The translations under genes were made by a program, and so were the position numbers. The notes under the pieces were generated by a model. That model did not search any database, was not told the DNA's origin, and saw only the letters and a list, made by a program, of their open reading frames with translations. 64,000 bases of DNA from Psococerastis gibbosa (lineage: Eukaryota; Arthropoda; Insecta; Psocodea; Psocidae), in assembly GCA_963971405.1 (NCBI GenBank), contig OZ020491.1:12890855-12954854 (forward strand). Direction: 5' to 3'. Positions 10,701 to 20,202 of the stretch are shown here, in pieces (position 1 is the first letter of the stretch; each line of letters opens with the position of its first letter).

Positions 10701-13312
10701 GTCAAGGTCCTTCGCGGGCTGGAGCGCCAAGGAGTAATTAATTACTAATTGGGTTTTTTCTAGCAATTTGGATGTTGCCGAAGAACCCTGATCACTACGG
10801 CGGGTGGCCCAAGTCTGGAGAGATTGACATCATGGAAATCCGTGCCAATAAGAACTACAAAGACGAAAAAGGCGTGTCTCAAGGCATCGATCGCACGGGT
10901 TCCACATTGCACTTTGGCCCGAACATCTTCCGGGATCTATACCACTTGACACACTGGACAAGGTACACTGCGTACCAAATTTCAATCCCTTCAGATTACC
11001 GCATTTAAAGTAAAAGCTCAATATAATGGCCAGGTTTGTAATGGCTAGCACCAGCGTCACATTGACTGCAGTCAAATTTTGAAAAAAAATATTGATAACT
11101 TTGTTTTGTTATAGTTCAAATATAATTTTTCCCCGTAGCAGTAGCGTAGCTACTCAACAACTGCCTCACGCACTATTACTAACTGCCATCGAACCACCAA
11201 CTGTTTGCCAGGAGACCACTCGGCATAGCAGCAGCTTTTAGTTTTCTGATAGATCACTTTGACAAGATGCTGCAAGTCTGAGTTCCAACATGAAGCACTG
11301 TCAAGGCCGTAGCTAGGATTTTTTTTCGGGGGGGGGGGGTTCAGCAATTTCATTGGTTATTATTAGTAATACATAGTGGTTTTTATTTTTCCTCACAAAA
11401 TCCGATTCTATCTAGTATCAAACCATTTCATTTCGCACTAGTCGAGTTCTATTACTTCTCCGAATCTCGCTATGGCAGCAGGTAGGACTACTAGAGCCCA
11501 ACCGTCAGTAGCAACAGTGTATCCTACATGTTCAAGTCTCGGGCGCCAGATCACATGGCACTCAGCGAGAATGTGTCATCCACTTTCGGCCTCCATCGCA
11601 CAATATCGCCACAAATATATATATATATTTTTTTTATAATATTGTCCACTTGCATACCAATCCGGGCGAGGTGATGCCTGAAATTCCCGTGACTAGTGAG
11701 CCGCGATATAACCCGACGCACGCGCGTTCTATGCAATTCCAGCAGACTCTTAGCCCTTTTGGTGTTTGGATGTTTAATGAAGCGCTTCATATGAAGGCAT
11801 GCAGTTTCCTCCAACCATTGGGTATGGAATTTCCTGTTAATATACTCTGAGGTGAGCACTCGAGTAGTTGCAAAGGAAATAGGGAGTATAGGTTCTGGTC
11901 CAATGGGTTGAAGCTCCGATCCTAGACGACAATTTTGAAACAAGAAAGGAAAACTTTTCTTACAATCATTATTATTTACCTTAAGTCGATAACCCCTCTT
12001 TTTGAACAGGCCTGCTAATACAGGAGACTTCGCTGACGGGTTCCATACTTATGGCATGGACTGGACCAACACCTCCATGACGTTCACCGTGGACGGAGAT
12101 ATTGTCGGGAAGGTGGTGCCACCAGCCGGAGGATTTTGGGAACTTGGGAAATTCAAAGAGAATCCGGGCGGTGAAAACGTATGGAAGGATGGGGAGAGAA
12201 TGGCACCGTTCGACCAAGAGGTAAGTTTAATTTAGAACAAGGACAAGGTTGAATAACATCTATTAACAAGTTTGTTAGGTATAGGACAGGCAGATACGAA
12301 AAATTGGACGGGAATGGTATTCGAACCCGAAGCCTGAAGAGGCCATCTTCAAAATATCGTATGTTATCATATATATAACAACAAATAAAGTTATCGAGTA
12401 TCTATTTCACTTTGTAGAAAGGGGAATTGGAAAAAAGAAGATATGGAGAAATGGACGGAAACGGTATTCGAACCCGAGTTTCCCCCTTAGGCGGCAATTC
12501 CACCGGCGATATTAATTCATTTGTGATTTGAGATTTTTTGTTTGTTTTGTTTTAAGGAGAGTATTATGTAGATAAGTTAAGTATTTACTAAATAGTCTCC
12601 TTAAAACAAAATAAACAAAAAATCTCAAATCACAAATGAAGTAAAATCGCCGGTGGAATTGCCGCCTTACCCCTGCACCAAATCAAATAGCAAAAAGTTA
12701 GGTACTGTCACTGACGCTGGCAAATGCGATTATAATGTGAGTACATGCCTATGTCAACTCAGTCATGTCTAAACAATGTTTAAAAACATAATGCATGATT
12801 AATATTAGAAAGGCTGCCTCCAGTGCACATGCAAGTGGGGGCGTTGGCGTTCAATGAGTCATGACGCCTATACATAATTACAGTATATACCTAGGTATTA
12901 TGCCTTTACCTACGTCAGGACTTTGAGGCTTTTAAGCATTGGAGAAGGTTCCCGCAGTAATCACTGAATACTTGTATTTTACATACAATGCAATCGTGTA
13001 ATAAATACAAAATACACCAATGGAAATTACACAAATTTGTCGGGTAATATGGTTCTGTGCTGGATCAGTTTTTAGTTTGTACATGTTAGTAATGTATTTT
13101 TGTACTTGCTACAGTTCTACATAGTTCTGAACGTTGCTGTGGGCGGACACTTCTTCCCTCCTCATTGGAAGAGTAATGACAAGCCGCGGGTATACGATTT
13201 CGGGGGAGGAAATGCGAAGCAGCAGTTCTGGGCGGCCAGAAAAGAATGGGAGCCCACATGGGAGCAACGTGAGATGCTGGTTGACCATATATTAGTGTAC
13301 GGCTGGGACTAA
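7715..13312 (+). CDS. GNBP: GH16 beta-1,3-glucan-binding protein / glucanase (GNBP/LGBP type), six exons
   Basis: Secreted innate-immune recognition protein or digestive glucanase that binds beta-1,3-glucan. Exons: 7715-7896, 8837-8956, 9300-9430, 10764-10962, 12010-12220, 13115-13312. They join to 1041 bp (346 aa plus stop) with GT/AG introns throughout. I chose the ATG at 7715 because it opens a signal peptide (MLSSLIIWTFVGVSGIAC). The GH16 domain follows directly ([40 protein letters not shown]). The active-site block SGEIDIMEIR keeps both glutamates, at about residues 164 and 169. Many insect GNBPs have lost these; crustacean LGBPs and some hemimetabolous insect proteins retain them, so hydrolysis is plausible. 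There is no N-terminal CBM39 domain; the length fits the short LGBP form. Introns hold several repeats, and a LINE remnant begins just after exon 3. Confidence 0.9.
7968..8225 (+). repeat. Dispersed repeat (CCCTTTCGG family), copy 1
   Basis: It starts AAAATCCCTTTCGGCTCTGG and ends near GACTGGATGCCAT. Copies lie at 16861-17118 and 62931-63185, all in introns. It is short and non-coding, perhaps a SINE, but no clear polymerase III boxes are visible. Confidence 0.6.
9434..9595 (+). pseudogene. LINE ORF2 C-terminal remnant inside GNBP intron 3
   Basis: The translation (TDLRELGVRRWW ... NRDDWRRVVEQAKAHHG) matches the usual end of LINE reverse-transcriptase proteins (DL..LG....DR..W). It begins a few bases after the exon 3 splice donor and stays in frame with the exon, so unspliced RNA would add about 55 LINE-derived codons. 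Confidence 0.65.
9770..10135 (+). pseudogene. LINE 3' end with TTGA-repeat tail
   Basis: Degenerate translation includes RIYNALPEPIK and NAFKKALINFL, the typical C-terminus of a CR1/L2-like or related LINE. It is followed by an untranslated tail and TTGATTGATTGATA, a short tandem tail common at LINE 3' ends. It lies in GNBP intron 3. Confidence 0.65.
11250..11290 (+). repeat. Dispersed repeat, copy 3
   Basis: CACTTTGACAAGATGCTGCA matches the minus-strand repeat at 2580-2735 with one difference in the core. It is a short fragment in GNBP intron 4. Confidence 0.45.
11535..11945 (-). pseudogene. LINE fragment, RNase H C-terminal region
   Basis: Translation contains GPEPILPIS, and an I-superfamily LINE copy at 36305-36600 has GPEPILPVP at the equivalent place. 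Further on, a cysteine/histidine knuckle (CAMEAESG then HILAEC) can be read in another frame and is interrupted. Inactive, in GNBP intron 4, opposite to the gene. Confidence 0.65.
12300..12482 (-). repeat. Two tRNA-arm fragments in tandem
   Basis: Two copies of a short unit about 130 bp apart read, on the minus strand, TCGGGTTCGAATACC (T-arm or B box) followed by 'ccatttctccatatctt'. The same order, T-arm then 'ttttttccatatcctc', occurs in the tRNA-bearing repeat at 27224-27503. They are probably worn fragments of a related element. Confidence 0.5.
12490..12666. mobile_element. Palindromic MITE, GGCGG family
   Basis: The two halves are nearly perfect inverted repeats: GGCGGCAATTCCACCGGCGA on the left mirrors the right end, and the fold continues to a short loop near 12580. 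Direct TTA triplets flank it (12487-12489, 12667-12669). A 3-bp TWA target duplication is typical of PIF/Harbinger-type elements. No transposase. It lies in GNBP intron 5. Confidence 0.85.
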
Positions 13313-13577
13313 AGTTATGAAGCCGTATTTAAGGCAGCCTTTAGAAAGGTATTGTGTAACAGTAAGAAGTGAATAATGCATATTTATTCTAAGTCATTTT
13401 TTATAAATAATAAGATTTAATAGTAAATGTATCTCTCTTTCTGATTATGTAATTTAGCAAGGCACCAGTGCGAATAATTGGCAAATCATATCCAGTATGA
13501 TATCAAGGGGAATTATGTAGTATCATAATTATGTACACAGGTCACAGGTACACTAAAGAAGCCCTAAACGCCGATGG

Positions 13578-13583
13578 AATAAA
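13578..13583 (+). terminator. Candidate poly(A) signal of the GH16 gene
   Basis: An AATAAA hexamer lies 265 bp past the stop codon at 13312, the best-placed match downstream. Confidence 0.4.
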
Positions 13584-13734
13584 CAAATTTTTTGGTACGG
13601 TGACGTCTCAATGACAATGAAGTAGTGTAAATGACAGATTCCCTCAGAGCAACAAAGTAGGTTTACGTAGAGTTCTACATAGGAGAGATGGGCCATTCAC
13701 TTCCTGGTAAAAATATATTTTTTATAACGCTTTC

Positions 13735-14245
13735 ATTAGATCAGTCAAGACGTTCTTAACAGAATTAAATCAGCCAATGTAGCTTTCTACCAAACAAGAG
13801 CACTATTCTCGACTCGGATTCTATCATGGACAACAAAGGTCAGGCTTTACAAGACACTAATCTTCCTCACCTGTCCTTATATAAGGTGGTGAAGACAAAG
13901 AAAGAATCAAGAGTGCTGGCTGTTTTCCGGAACAAGATGTTACGGAGAACCAACTCTTCGGCTCGCCAGACGTCACACAAATACTACAAAGCAGAAGGGT
14001 CAAGTGGATGGGACACGTCGTCCGTATGCCAGCAGAAAGAACACCACAAGCAGTATGGGTGACATGTTCCAACAGAAGAACCCTTTGGGCCGTCTGAGAC
14101 GACGCTATGGCGACCAGCTAAAGGAAGATGTGCAGGAAGTTGGCCTTCGGGCCGATGAGTGGCGTGGTCTGGCGAAGGACAGGATCCGTTGTAGTGGTAT
14201 TGTGAATGCGGCCAAAAGTCCCCCAGGGCTGACAGCGCCAACTTA
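13735..14245 (+). pseudogene. LINE reverse-transcriptase C-terminal fragment
   Basis: Degenerate frames show the thumb-region pattern (LYKTLI), a GHV-RMPAERTPQ-like stretch read from about 14000, and PLGRLRRRYGDQLKEDVQEV with AAK...GL at the end. This order is typical of the end of RTE/Jockey-like ORF2. Frames are broken. It lies between the GH16 gene and fused. Confidence 0.65.
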
Positions 14246-14805
14246 AGTCAAGTAAGTCAAGTTCATTAATTTCACCTGTATATTGTTTGTAACCGACTCA
14301 TTTGGGCTCGTCAAAACATAATAAGTAATCATAAAATATTTTTGGCGGGCTCGAATATCGCATCTTTCCTACATAGAACTGTGGATTTACAAATTATGTA
14401 GCCTGCTGTGTTGAACCTTGAAATTAGTGAACACTAACGTATCAAATAAAAAAACATTTAATAAATAATTTAAAAAATAATAATAAAATAACCACCTAAA
14501 ACCTCGGATAGATAGGTTTGATTATTGACTGATTTTATAAATATAAAAATTGTATTATAAAATAATAATTTAAACTAGTGCGCAGCCTGTTGTAAACCTA
14601 GATGCACATTTTTTACCTTCTTTTTCTTGACGTTCAACCAGTCTTTCCGTCGATAAGTATTTTTACTTCCTTGTAAGTTTCCTCGGCAGCCTAAAACATA
14701 CCAAATTATTTTTTAGATTACAAAAGACATGTCTAGAGAATTTCAATTGATATTTTCAGTTGAGGTACATGGAGAAGCAGAAAATCGCATGATTCAGTAT
14801 AATAA

Positions 14806-14947
14806 GGCGGGGTTTCCACATACGTCAATGGTCAATGAGAAATATAAAATTGACGTGGTAGCAGACATTTTTAGTATGTCTTTAATGTCTGCTAAAACGT
14901 CAATTTCATATTTCTCATTGACCATTGACGTATGTGGAAACCCCACC
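14806..14947. mobile_element. Small palindromic MITE, GGCGG family
   Basis: GGCGGGGTTTCCACATACGT and its mirror enclose 142 bp, nearly all of it base-paired. TAA triplets flank it on both sides. The stretch 'gacgtggtagcagacatt' is shared with the larger nested copies at 40.8, 47.2 and 48.5 kb. Confidence 0.8.
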
Positions 14948-14950
14948 TAA

Positions 14951-15619
14951 CAGTCGGTTCCACCAATATGTTACTGGGAAAGCTCTATGAAGACATTGCT
15001 GCGTTCTTAATAAGGTGTTGATGCTTGCCGAACGGATCTAACCAAATACGGGTGCAAATTCGCATGCATGCAGAAAAGAAACAGTGCCACGACAACCCAA
15101 AAAGGTTAGAGGATTCGCTCACTGGCCATGCCTCTATTTGGGATGCGGTCAGAAATATGACCGGCCACCGCGTTTTTCCCCAACCGGTGAAAGTAAGGTA
15201 CCTATTGGGGTTGGGTTCAAGGTCTTCAAAGAGCTGAGCTGAGCCTTATGCTCTGAAGCGAAAGTCCCTATTCTATACCTCCTCTTGGTGATGATGGAAC
15301 CGCGTAGTGGCGACTGAACAGATCTAGATCTAGTTTGAGCAGGGAAAAACGAAAAACACAGTTTTTCCTGTGCAGGGGCCTGGGTCCTGGGGTTAGGAGA
15401 CTGGCCCTGAAGGCGGAGGAACTCATAGAAGAGTCAACGGCATAAGGATGCAGAAGACAACGGGGAACCAATGCATTAAAATTCCCTAGCATAATCATGA
15501 CATCGATTGCCATGAAGACACATTTACCGAAGAAGGACCCAGGTCAGGCAGAATATTTTCCTTTTTGGTCGATTCTCAAACTTCAACCTTTGGCCAAACT
15601 ATCGGTCAGGAAGATGCAT
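14951..15619. other. No recognised coding sequence (expected place of the fused 3' end)
   Basis: I looked on the minus strand for the remaining armadillo-like exons of Fused and found nothing convincing. A fragment near 15270-15320 ('gcgactgaacagatctagatctag') resembles dispersed repeats seen at 5.2 and 16.4 kb. Confidence 0.35.
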
Positions 15620-15730
15620 GCAGATCGTTTTCTCTATCTTTTGAGTGGTTTGTAGCAAAACTTTTTATCTTCTTCTGTCCTGGGCCGTTCTCTTGAGTTC
15701 TTAGTAGGTTCTCATTAACTTCTATTATAA
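15620..15730 (-). repeat. Short LINE-like tail fragment
   Basis: The minus-strand stretch AACTCAAGAGAACGGCCCAG, frame ELKRTAQDR, is shared with 27105-27215 (ELNRTAQDR). Such A-x-DR strings occur at LINE ORF2 ends. It lies just past the last recognised fused exon. Confidence 0.45.
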
Positions 15731-15776
15731 ACTTTTTTGTTACATTATATGTATAATAAAAAGAAAGTGAACTCAC

Positions 15777-18700
15777 CAACCGGACTGAAGGCACGGAATC
15801 AGACAATAAGTTGTGTAAGTCTTGCTCTAGACGAGGACTCCAATTTTTGTGCAACGCTCCAGGGCTATATCCACAAAGATGACGCACCAGCTCACAAGAC
15901 CTCGATCTTACCACTCCACTAGGGTGGGATAGAAGTCTACTCAAATCCACAACACTTTTACATGAAGAGCCAAGAATAATGTGCTCTACAACAGCTGAAT
16001 TTTCGGGCAGGTTTCTTAAAATAAGATTCAGCACAGCCAGGAGATCGGTTACAATGCGCACTTTACGACGTCCGAGCAGAAGAAATTGTTGCAACAGAGA
16101 AACGGCGTTTAACAATGCAACGGCATCGCAAAATTGTAGAAGGAAGTCCTCCCCTGAGTGAACTAAATGGCAAACTAGCAGGTAAATACTTTCAAGCGCT
16201 TGTAATTCGTCAGCAGAGAGTTCTGCCACGGGTCGCAACGTTGACTGGCTTTCCCCCGGAAGAACTGAAGGCATGGATGCTTCGCTGTCGTAACCTCTCC
16301 GCCGGGCTACTATTTTGGAAGCGTATATCAAGTTTGGTATGACTTTTATCTCGAGGTAAACCTGAAAAGATAAGCTTTTAGCTGACTGACGTCTCGCAAC
16401 TCACCACTGTTAATAACCTACAGTGGCGACTGAAAAGGTCAATTGGATCATTCATGTTGTTGTTGTTTCCAACGCCTGCTTTCAGCATTTCTGCTTTAAG
16501 CAACCCTGTCAGCCTGGTGGGGGAGTGAGTCTGTTTGTTAACTTGAGGCACCCTAAGGGCAGACTCTTTCACCTCGGGGGAAAGGGGAGTTGATTGACAG
16601 GGTGGACCTCCTGATTATAGTGGATTCCGAACCACTTGGGGAACATGGTAAAGTCACGCCATTAAATCGGAGGTGACCAGGACTCGACACGTACTTATAC
16701 TTATAAGCGCGTTATCATGTCCCACCATGTTCCCCTGCCAACGCTGTGCACACCACCAAGTTTGCCGCAGTTTGAAACATGCTCTGTTCTAATGGAATCA
16801 ACATGGTAAGGCCGTTGGCATTGGATAATTCATTTGCTTGTATGCAATTAACCTTTACAAAAAAAAATCCCTTTCGGATCTGGCCAATCAGGTGTAGTGT
16901 GATTCCATGCAAGTTTATCCGCTTTTCCTCTCTGGTACCTACGCTGTGTACGTATGAAAAAAACAAAAAACAAAAAAAAAAACAGTTCATTCTTTTCCCG
17001 ACCATAACATCAACACACAAAACACTCTTAGGTTCAAAATTTCGAGCCACAATGACGACTATGAACTTTTACTTAAGTATCCCATTATTTTCACTTCGAC
17101 TGGACGCCATTTTAGCAGAAAATTTTTACCCAAGCTCAATTTTAAAAGTACTTTATGACGATTTTAAAAATAAATACCTGTTTAATTTGTTCCAAATCTC
17201 TTTCGCCAGGCCCGTCCACTACATACGGTAGGGATAGCATGTTTGACACGTACTCTAAGACTTTGCAAGAAGCGTTGCAATTGCGCAGGGGTGCCACAAC
17301 TACAGAAACAAGATTATGATTCCTCAGGCATTCCAGCTGACCACTCATTATCTCCTCCATGCTCTTCTGCAGGAATGCCAACCATTCTTCATTCTCTATA
17401 GGCCTTGCACTAGCTGCCGAGTCCCAACTGTGAAGTGTAAATATTTGGCCACTTCTTTTGAAAGAAGTGGGTTTCGGAGTTGGCTCAGATTTCAATACAT
17501 CGCTAGGAGAACTTGAACCTTTAGCTTCAGGACCATCGTCTAATGTCAAATTTCCAACATCATTAGCTAGACTAGTCGTAGATTTTGTATCATACACTTT
17601 AGGAACACCCACTAAAGACGAATGCAGGGGTTTTTTCTCATTTTTAGCATCTAACGATTGTGTAAGATTCGACTGAGAAGGGCACGACGTTGTTTTACCG
17701 GAAGGCATTTTGAAACTAGTGCCATCTTCTTTTGGCTTCTGATCACGAACCTTCCAATGATCATTTCTAGCCAAAATCTCCATTGTTTGCGCTTCTTTCG
17801 CCAAAAACTGCGAGGCAGTCATCTCTACGGTAAAAGCATTACTAACTCCGCTTTCAACGGTTAAGACGCCATTTCTTAAAAACGGATGATTTAAAATTTG
17901 CCGCCAATTTAGTCGACTTTCAGGTTGTTTTTGAAGAAGTCCCTGTAAAAATGTTCTACACTCTTCTGTTATGAATTCTGGCCAATGTATGGACTCCTTT
18001 TGCATTAGATGAACAAGCTGAAGTATCGACGAGGTATTGAACGGAGGCGAACCCACCAGCAATTCATAAACGATACAACCTAAGGACCACAGGTCAGCTG
18101 TATGGTCATAAGGTCTTCCATCGATTAATTCAGGCGCCATATATAGAGGCGTTCCCTTTATTGATGTCAAAACATGAGTGCTAGTACCCATGCAACGAGC
18201 AAACCCAAAATCACAAAGCTTAGCGACTCCGTTAGAATCTAGGAGGACATTCTGCGGTTTTAAATCTCTATGCAGCACCCGATTCGAATGGAGATAAAAT
18301 AGAGCTGACACCAGATCGCATGTAATTTTCTGAACCTGCTCTTCTTGAAGATAGCCTTCTCTGCCTAGAATTTCGTACAGTTCGCGGTCAACAAATTCAG
18401 TTATCACCACAATCTGAAATGAAGAAAATAAATTTCAAGCATAGGTTGTTTGTTAGGTACGTAGCCTGGGCGTGGATGGTCCAATATTCTTTACATTAGG
18501 ATTTACATACGATAAAGTACGGTAATAACAATCCTAATTGGTAAAAATTCTCAGCATGAAAAGAAATCAAATTATTGTTATTAACCATAACGTTTTTGTA
18601 ACTGCAAAGGCTTTCACGGTCGGAAACCTTTCTGGAGAAGCAGTAGAATCCGATCTGATGGGCCGGGATATCTATTTTTTAATACCAGAAATACCTATAT

Positions 18701-19748
18701 TGTAAAAGTAAAGTAACCTAGGTGGGTAGAAAGAGCGGTAAGCCGAAATAGTAAACATGCTTCTCAATTTTTCTCTGCGGCTTGAAATGGTATTTGATCC
18801 TGAATAGACGTACCTCATTGTCAGTTTCGAAAGAATCTAGCATAGGAATTATATTTGGGTGGCTAAGCTTCCGTAAAATTTCACATTCTTGGTTTAATCC
18901 TCTAATCTCATTTGCTGTTCTCCCTTTCTGAAATTAAAATAAAACAATACACTGAATACAGTAACGTAAATGATTGACGGTAAATAACTACCACGTACTG
19001 CATCATACTGAAAATTAACGCGGAACGTGACAACTTACTCTCTGTAGAAAATAAGGGAAAACCAGAGTCGCCGATATTCCATTTCTGTGCAAACTTTAAT
19101 TTCTCATGAAATATGGAACGCAGAACATTGAAAAAATTCTGAATGGCAAGAAGAATTTTTTCTCCTAATTTTGATATATAGTATGTTGCAATCATCAATA
19201 TCGATAGGCTATAGTTAGTGAACTTGATACGCAAAAAATAACGGTCACTCAGGAGTTCAAGTTGAAGGAGTTCATCAACTGTGGCGAATTAGGGTAAGTT
19301 AAGACCACATACTATGCAGCAAAATTAGGAGAAAAAATTCTTCTTGCCATTCAGTATTTTTTCGTTGTTCTGCGTTCCATATTTCATGGGAAATTGAAGT
19401 TTGAACAGAAAATGGAATATGAGCGACTCCGGTTGGCCCATAACGAGATAAAGTAAACTGGATCTGGAGTTGAGCAGGAAGTGTCTACTGCCTAAACGGT
19501 AGGGCTAGAAGTCCCCAATAAATAAATTGATCAAGAGTTATTAGGGTCTGTATTGTACATACTTATACACAATATGCTTGGTCTGTTGAAATAAATTTTA
19601 AACCTATTATGCAGGCCTGACTCAAATATTGGTTTACCTTTACAATTAACTTCAAGGCAACGTAATCAGAGCAGTTAGAAACTCTTGCTTTGTACACTCT
19701 ACCAAATGATCCTTCACCAATTACACTAATTACTTCATATTTATCCAT
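15777..19748 (-). CDS. fu: Serine/threonine kinase Fused (STK36 family), four exons, 3' end not found
   Basis: Fused is a cytoplasmic kinase of the Hedgehog pathway that works with Costal-2/Kif7 and Ci/Gli. Exons on the minus strand: 19748-19638, 18927-18814, 18413-17178, 16361-15777. All junctions are phase 0, giving 682 codons. The kinase domain is complete: glycine loop [15 protein letters not shown] lysine in exon 1, [11 protein letters not shown] (catalytic Asp about residue 125), CDFGFAR (about 143), and [11 protein letters not shown] linker rich in Ser, Thr and Lys follows, then a helical region in exon 4 ([20 protein letters not shown]) as in the C-terminal half of Fused. The last exon ends at a good donor (TTG/GTGAGT). 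Reading on to a stop at 15606 runs into intron sequence. The terminal part, about 100 residues or more by comparison with fly Fused, was not identified before the neighbouring gene. Confidence 0.88.
16861..17118 (+). repeat. Dispersed repeat (CCCTTTCGG family), copy 2
   Basis: It begins AAAATCCCTTTCGGATCTGG and ends GACTGGACGCCATTTT, collinear with 7968-8225. It lies in fused intron 3, with its end about 60 bp from exon 3. Confidence 0.6.
19055..19440. mobile_element. Foldback MITE in fused intron 1
   Basis: Arms of about 130 bp (19055-19180 and 19315-19440) are imperfect inverted repeats, sharing 'aattaggagaaaaaattctt' and 'gttccatatttcat' in opposite orientation. There is no open frame inside. 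It is clearly a non-autonomous inverted-repeat element; family unknown. Confidence 0.7.
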
Positions 19749-20202
19749 GATTCTAATTTAGAAAAATTAAAATAAATTTATTATTTGTTTTGTTTATGAC
19801 TTTTGACCTTGGAATTGTCTCAAACCAGTAAACCACGGACAATGGCCATAGCCCACGCCCACAGGGACAGAGGAAGTACTGAAATCACGACTTCATAATT
19901 TAATTGATAAAAATCCAGTTATAAATTCATATCATACGCTTATTTATTAAAAACCTTAAGGAGCTACTTTAAAAATATACCTGAATAATTTCTCTTATTG
20001 TTTTTAAATTTCCGTAGTCAGTGACGAACGTGCACTGTGCTGTGCAGTATGGCGGGTCTCCAAAGAAAAATATTGTGAAATATCATGTCATGACTTGAAG
20101 TATTAGCTTATTTTATTCATATCATCTTTAAATTAGTACACATTTCTTTTGGTTAAATATGACTTGCACCCGTAACAGTTGATTGTGAACGTAACACGGA
20201 AA
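19749..20202. promoter_or_regulatory. Shared head-to-head promoter region, fused / rabaptin
   Basis: Only 454 bp separate the fused start codon (minus strand, 19748) from the rabaptin start codon (plus strand, 20203). This must hold both 5' UTRs and both core promoters, so a bidirectional promoter is likely. I see no clear TATA box. Confidence 0.6.

Noticed and set aside
15606-15776. Extension of fused exon 4 to the stop at 15606
   Set aside because: A strong GTGAGT donor lies at 15776, and the extension runs into a dispersed LINE-like fragment.
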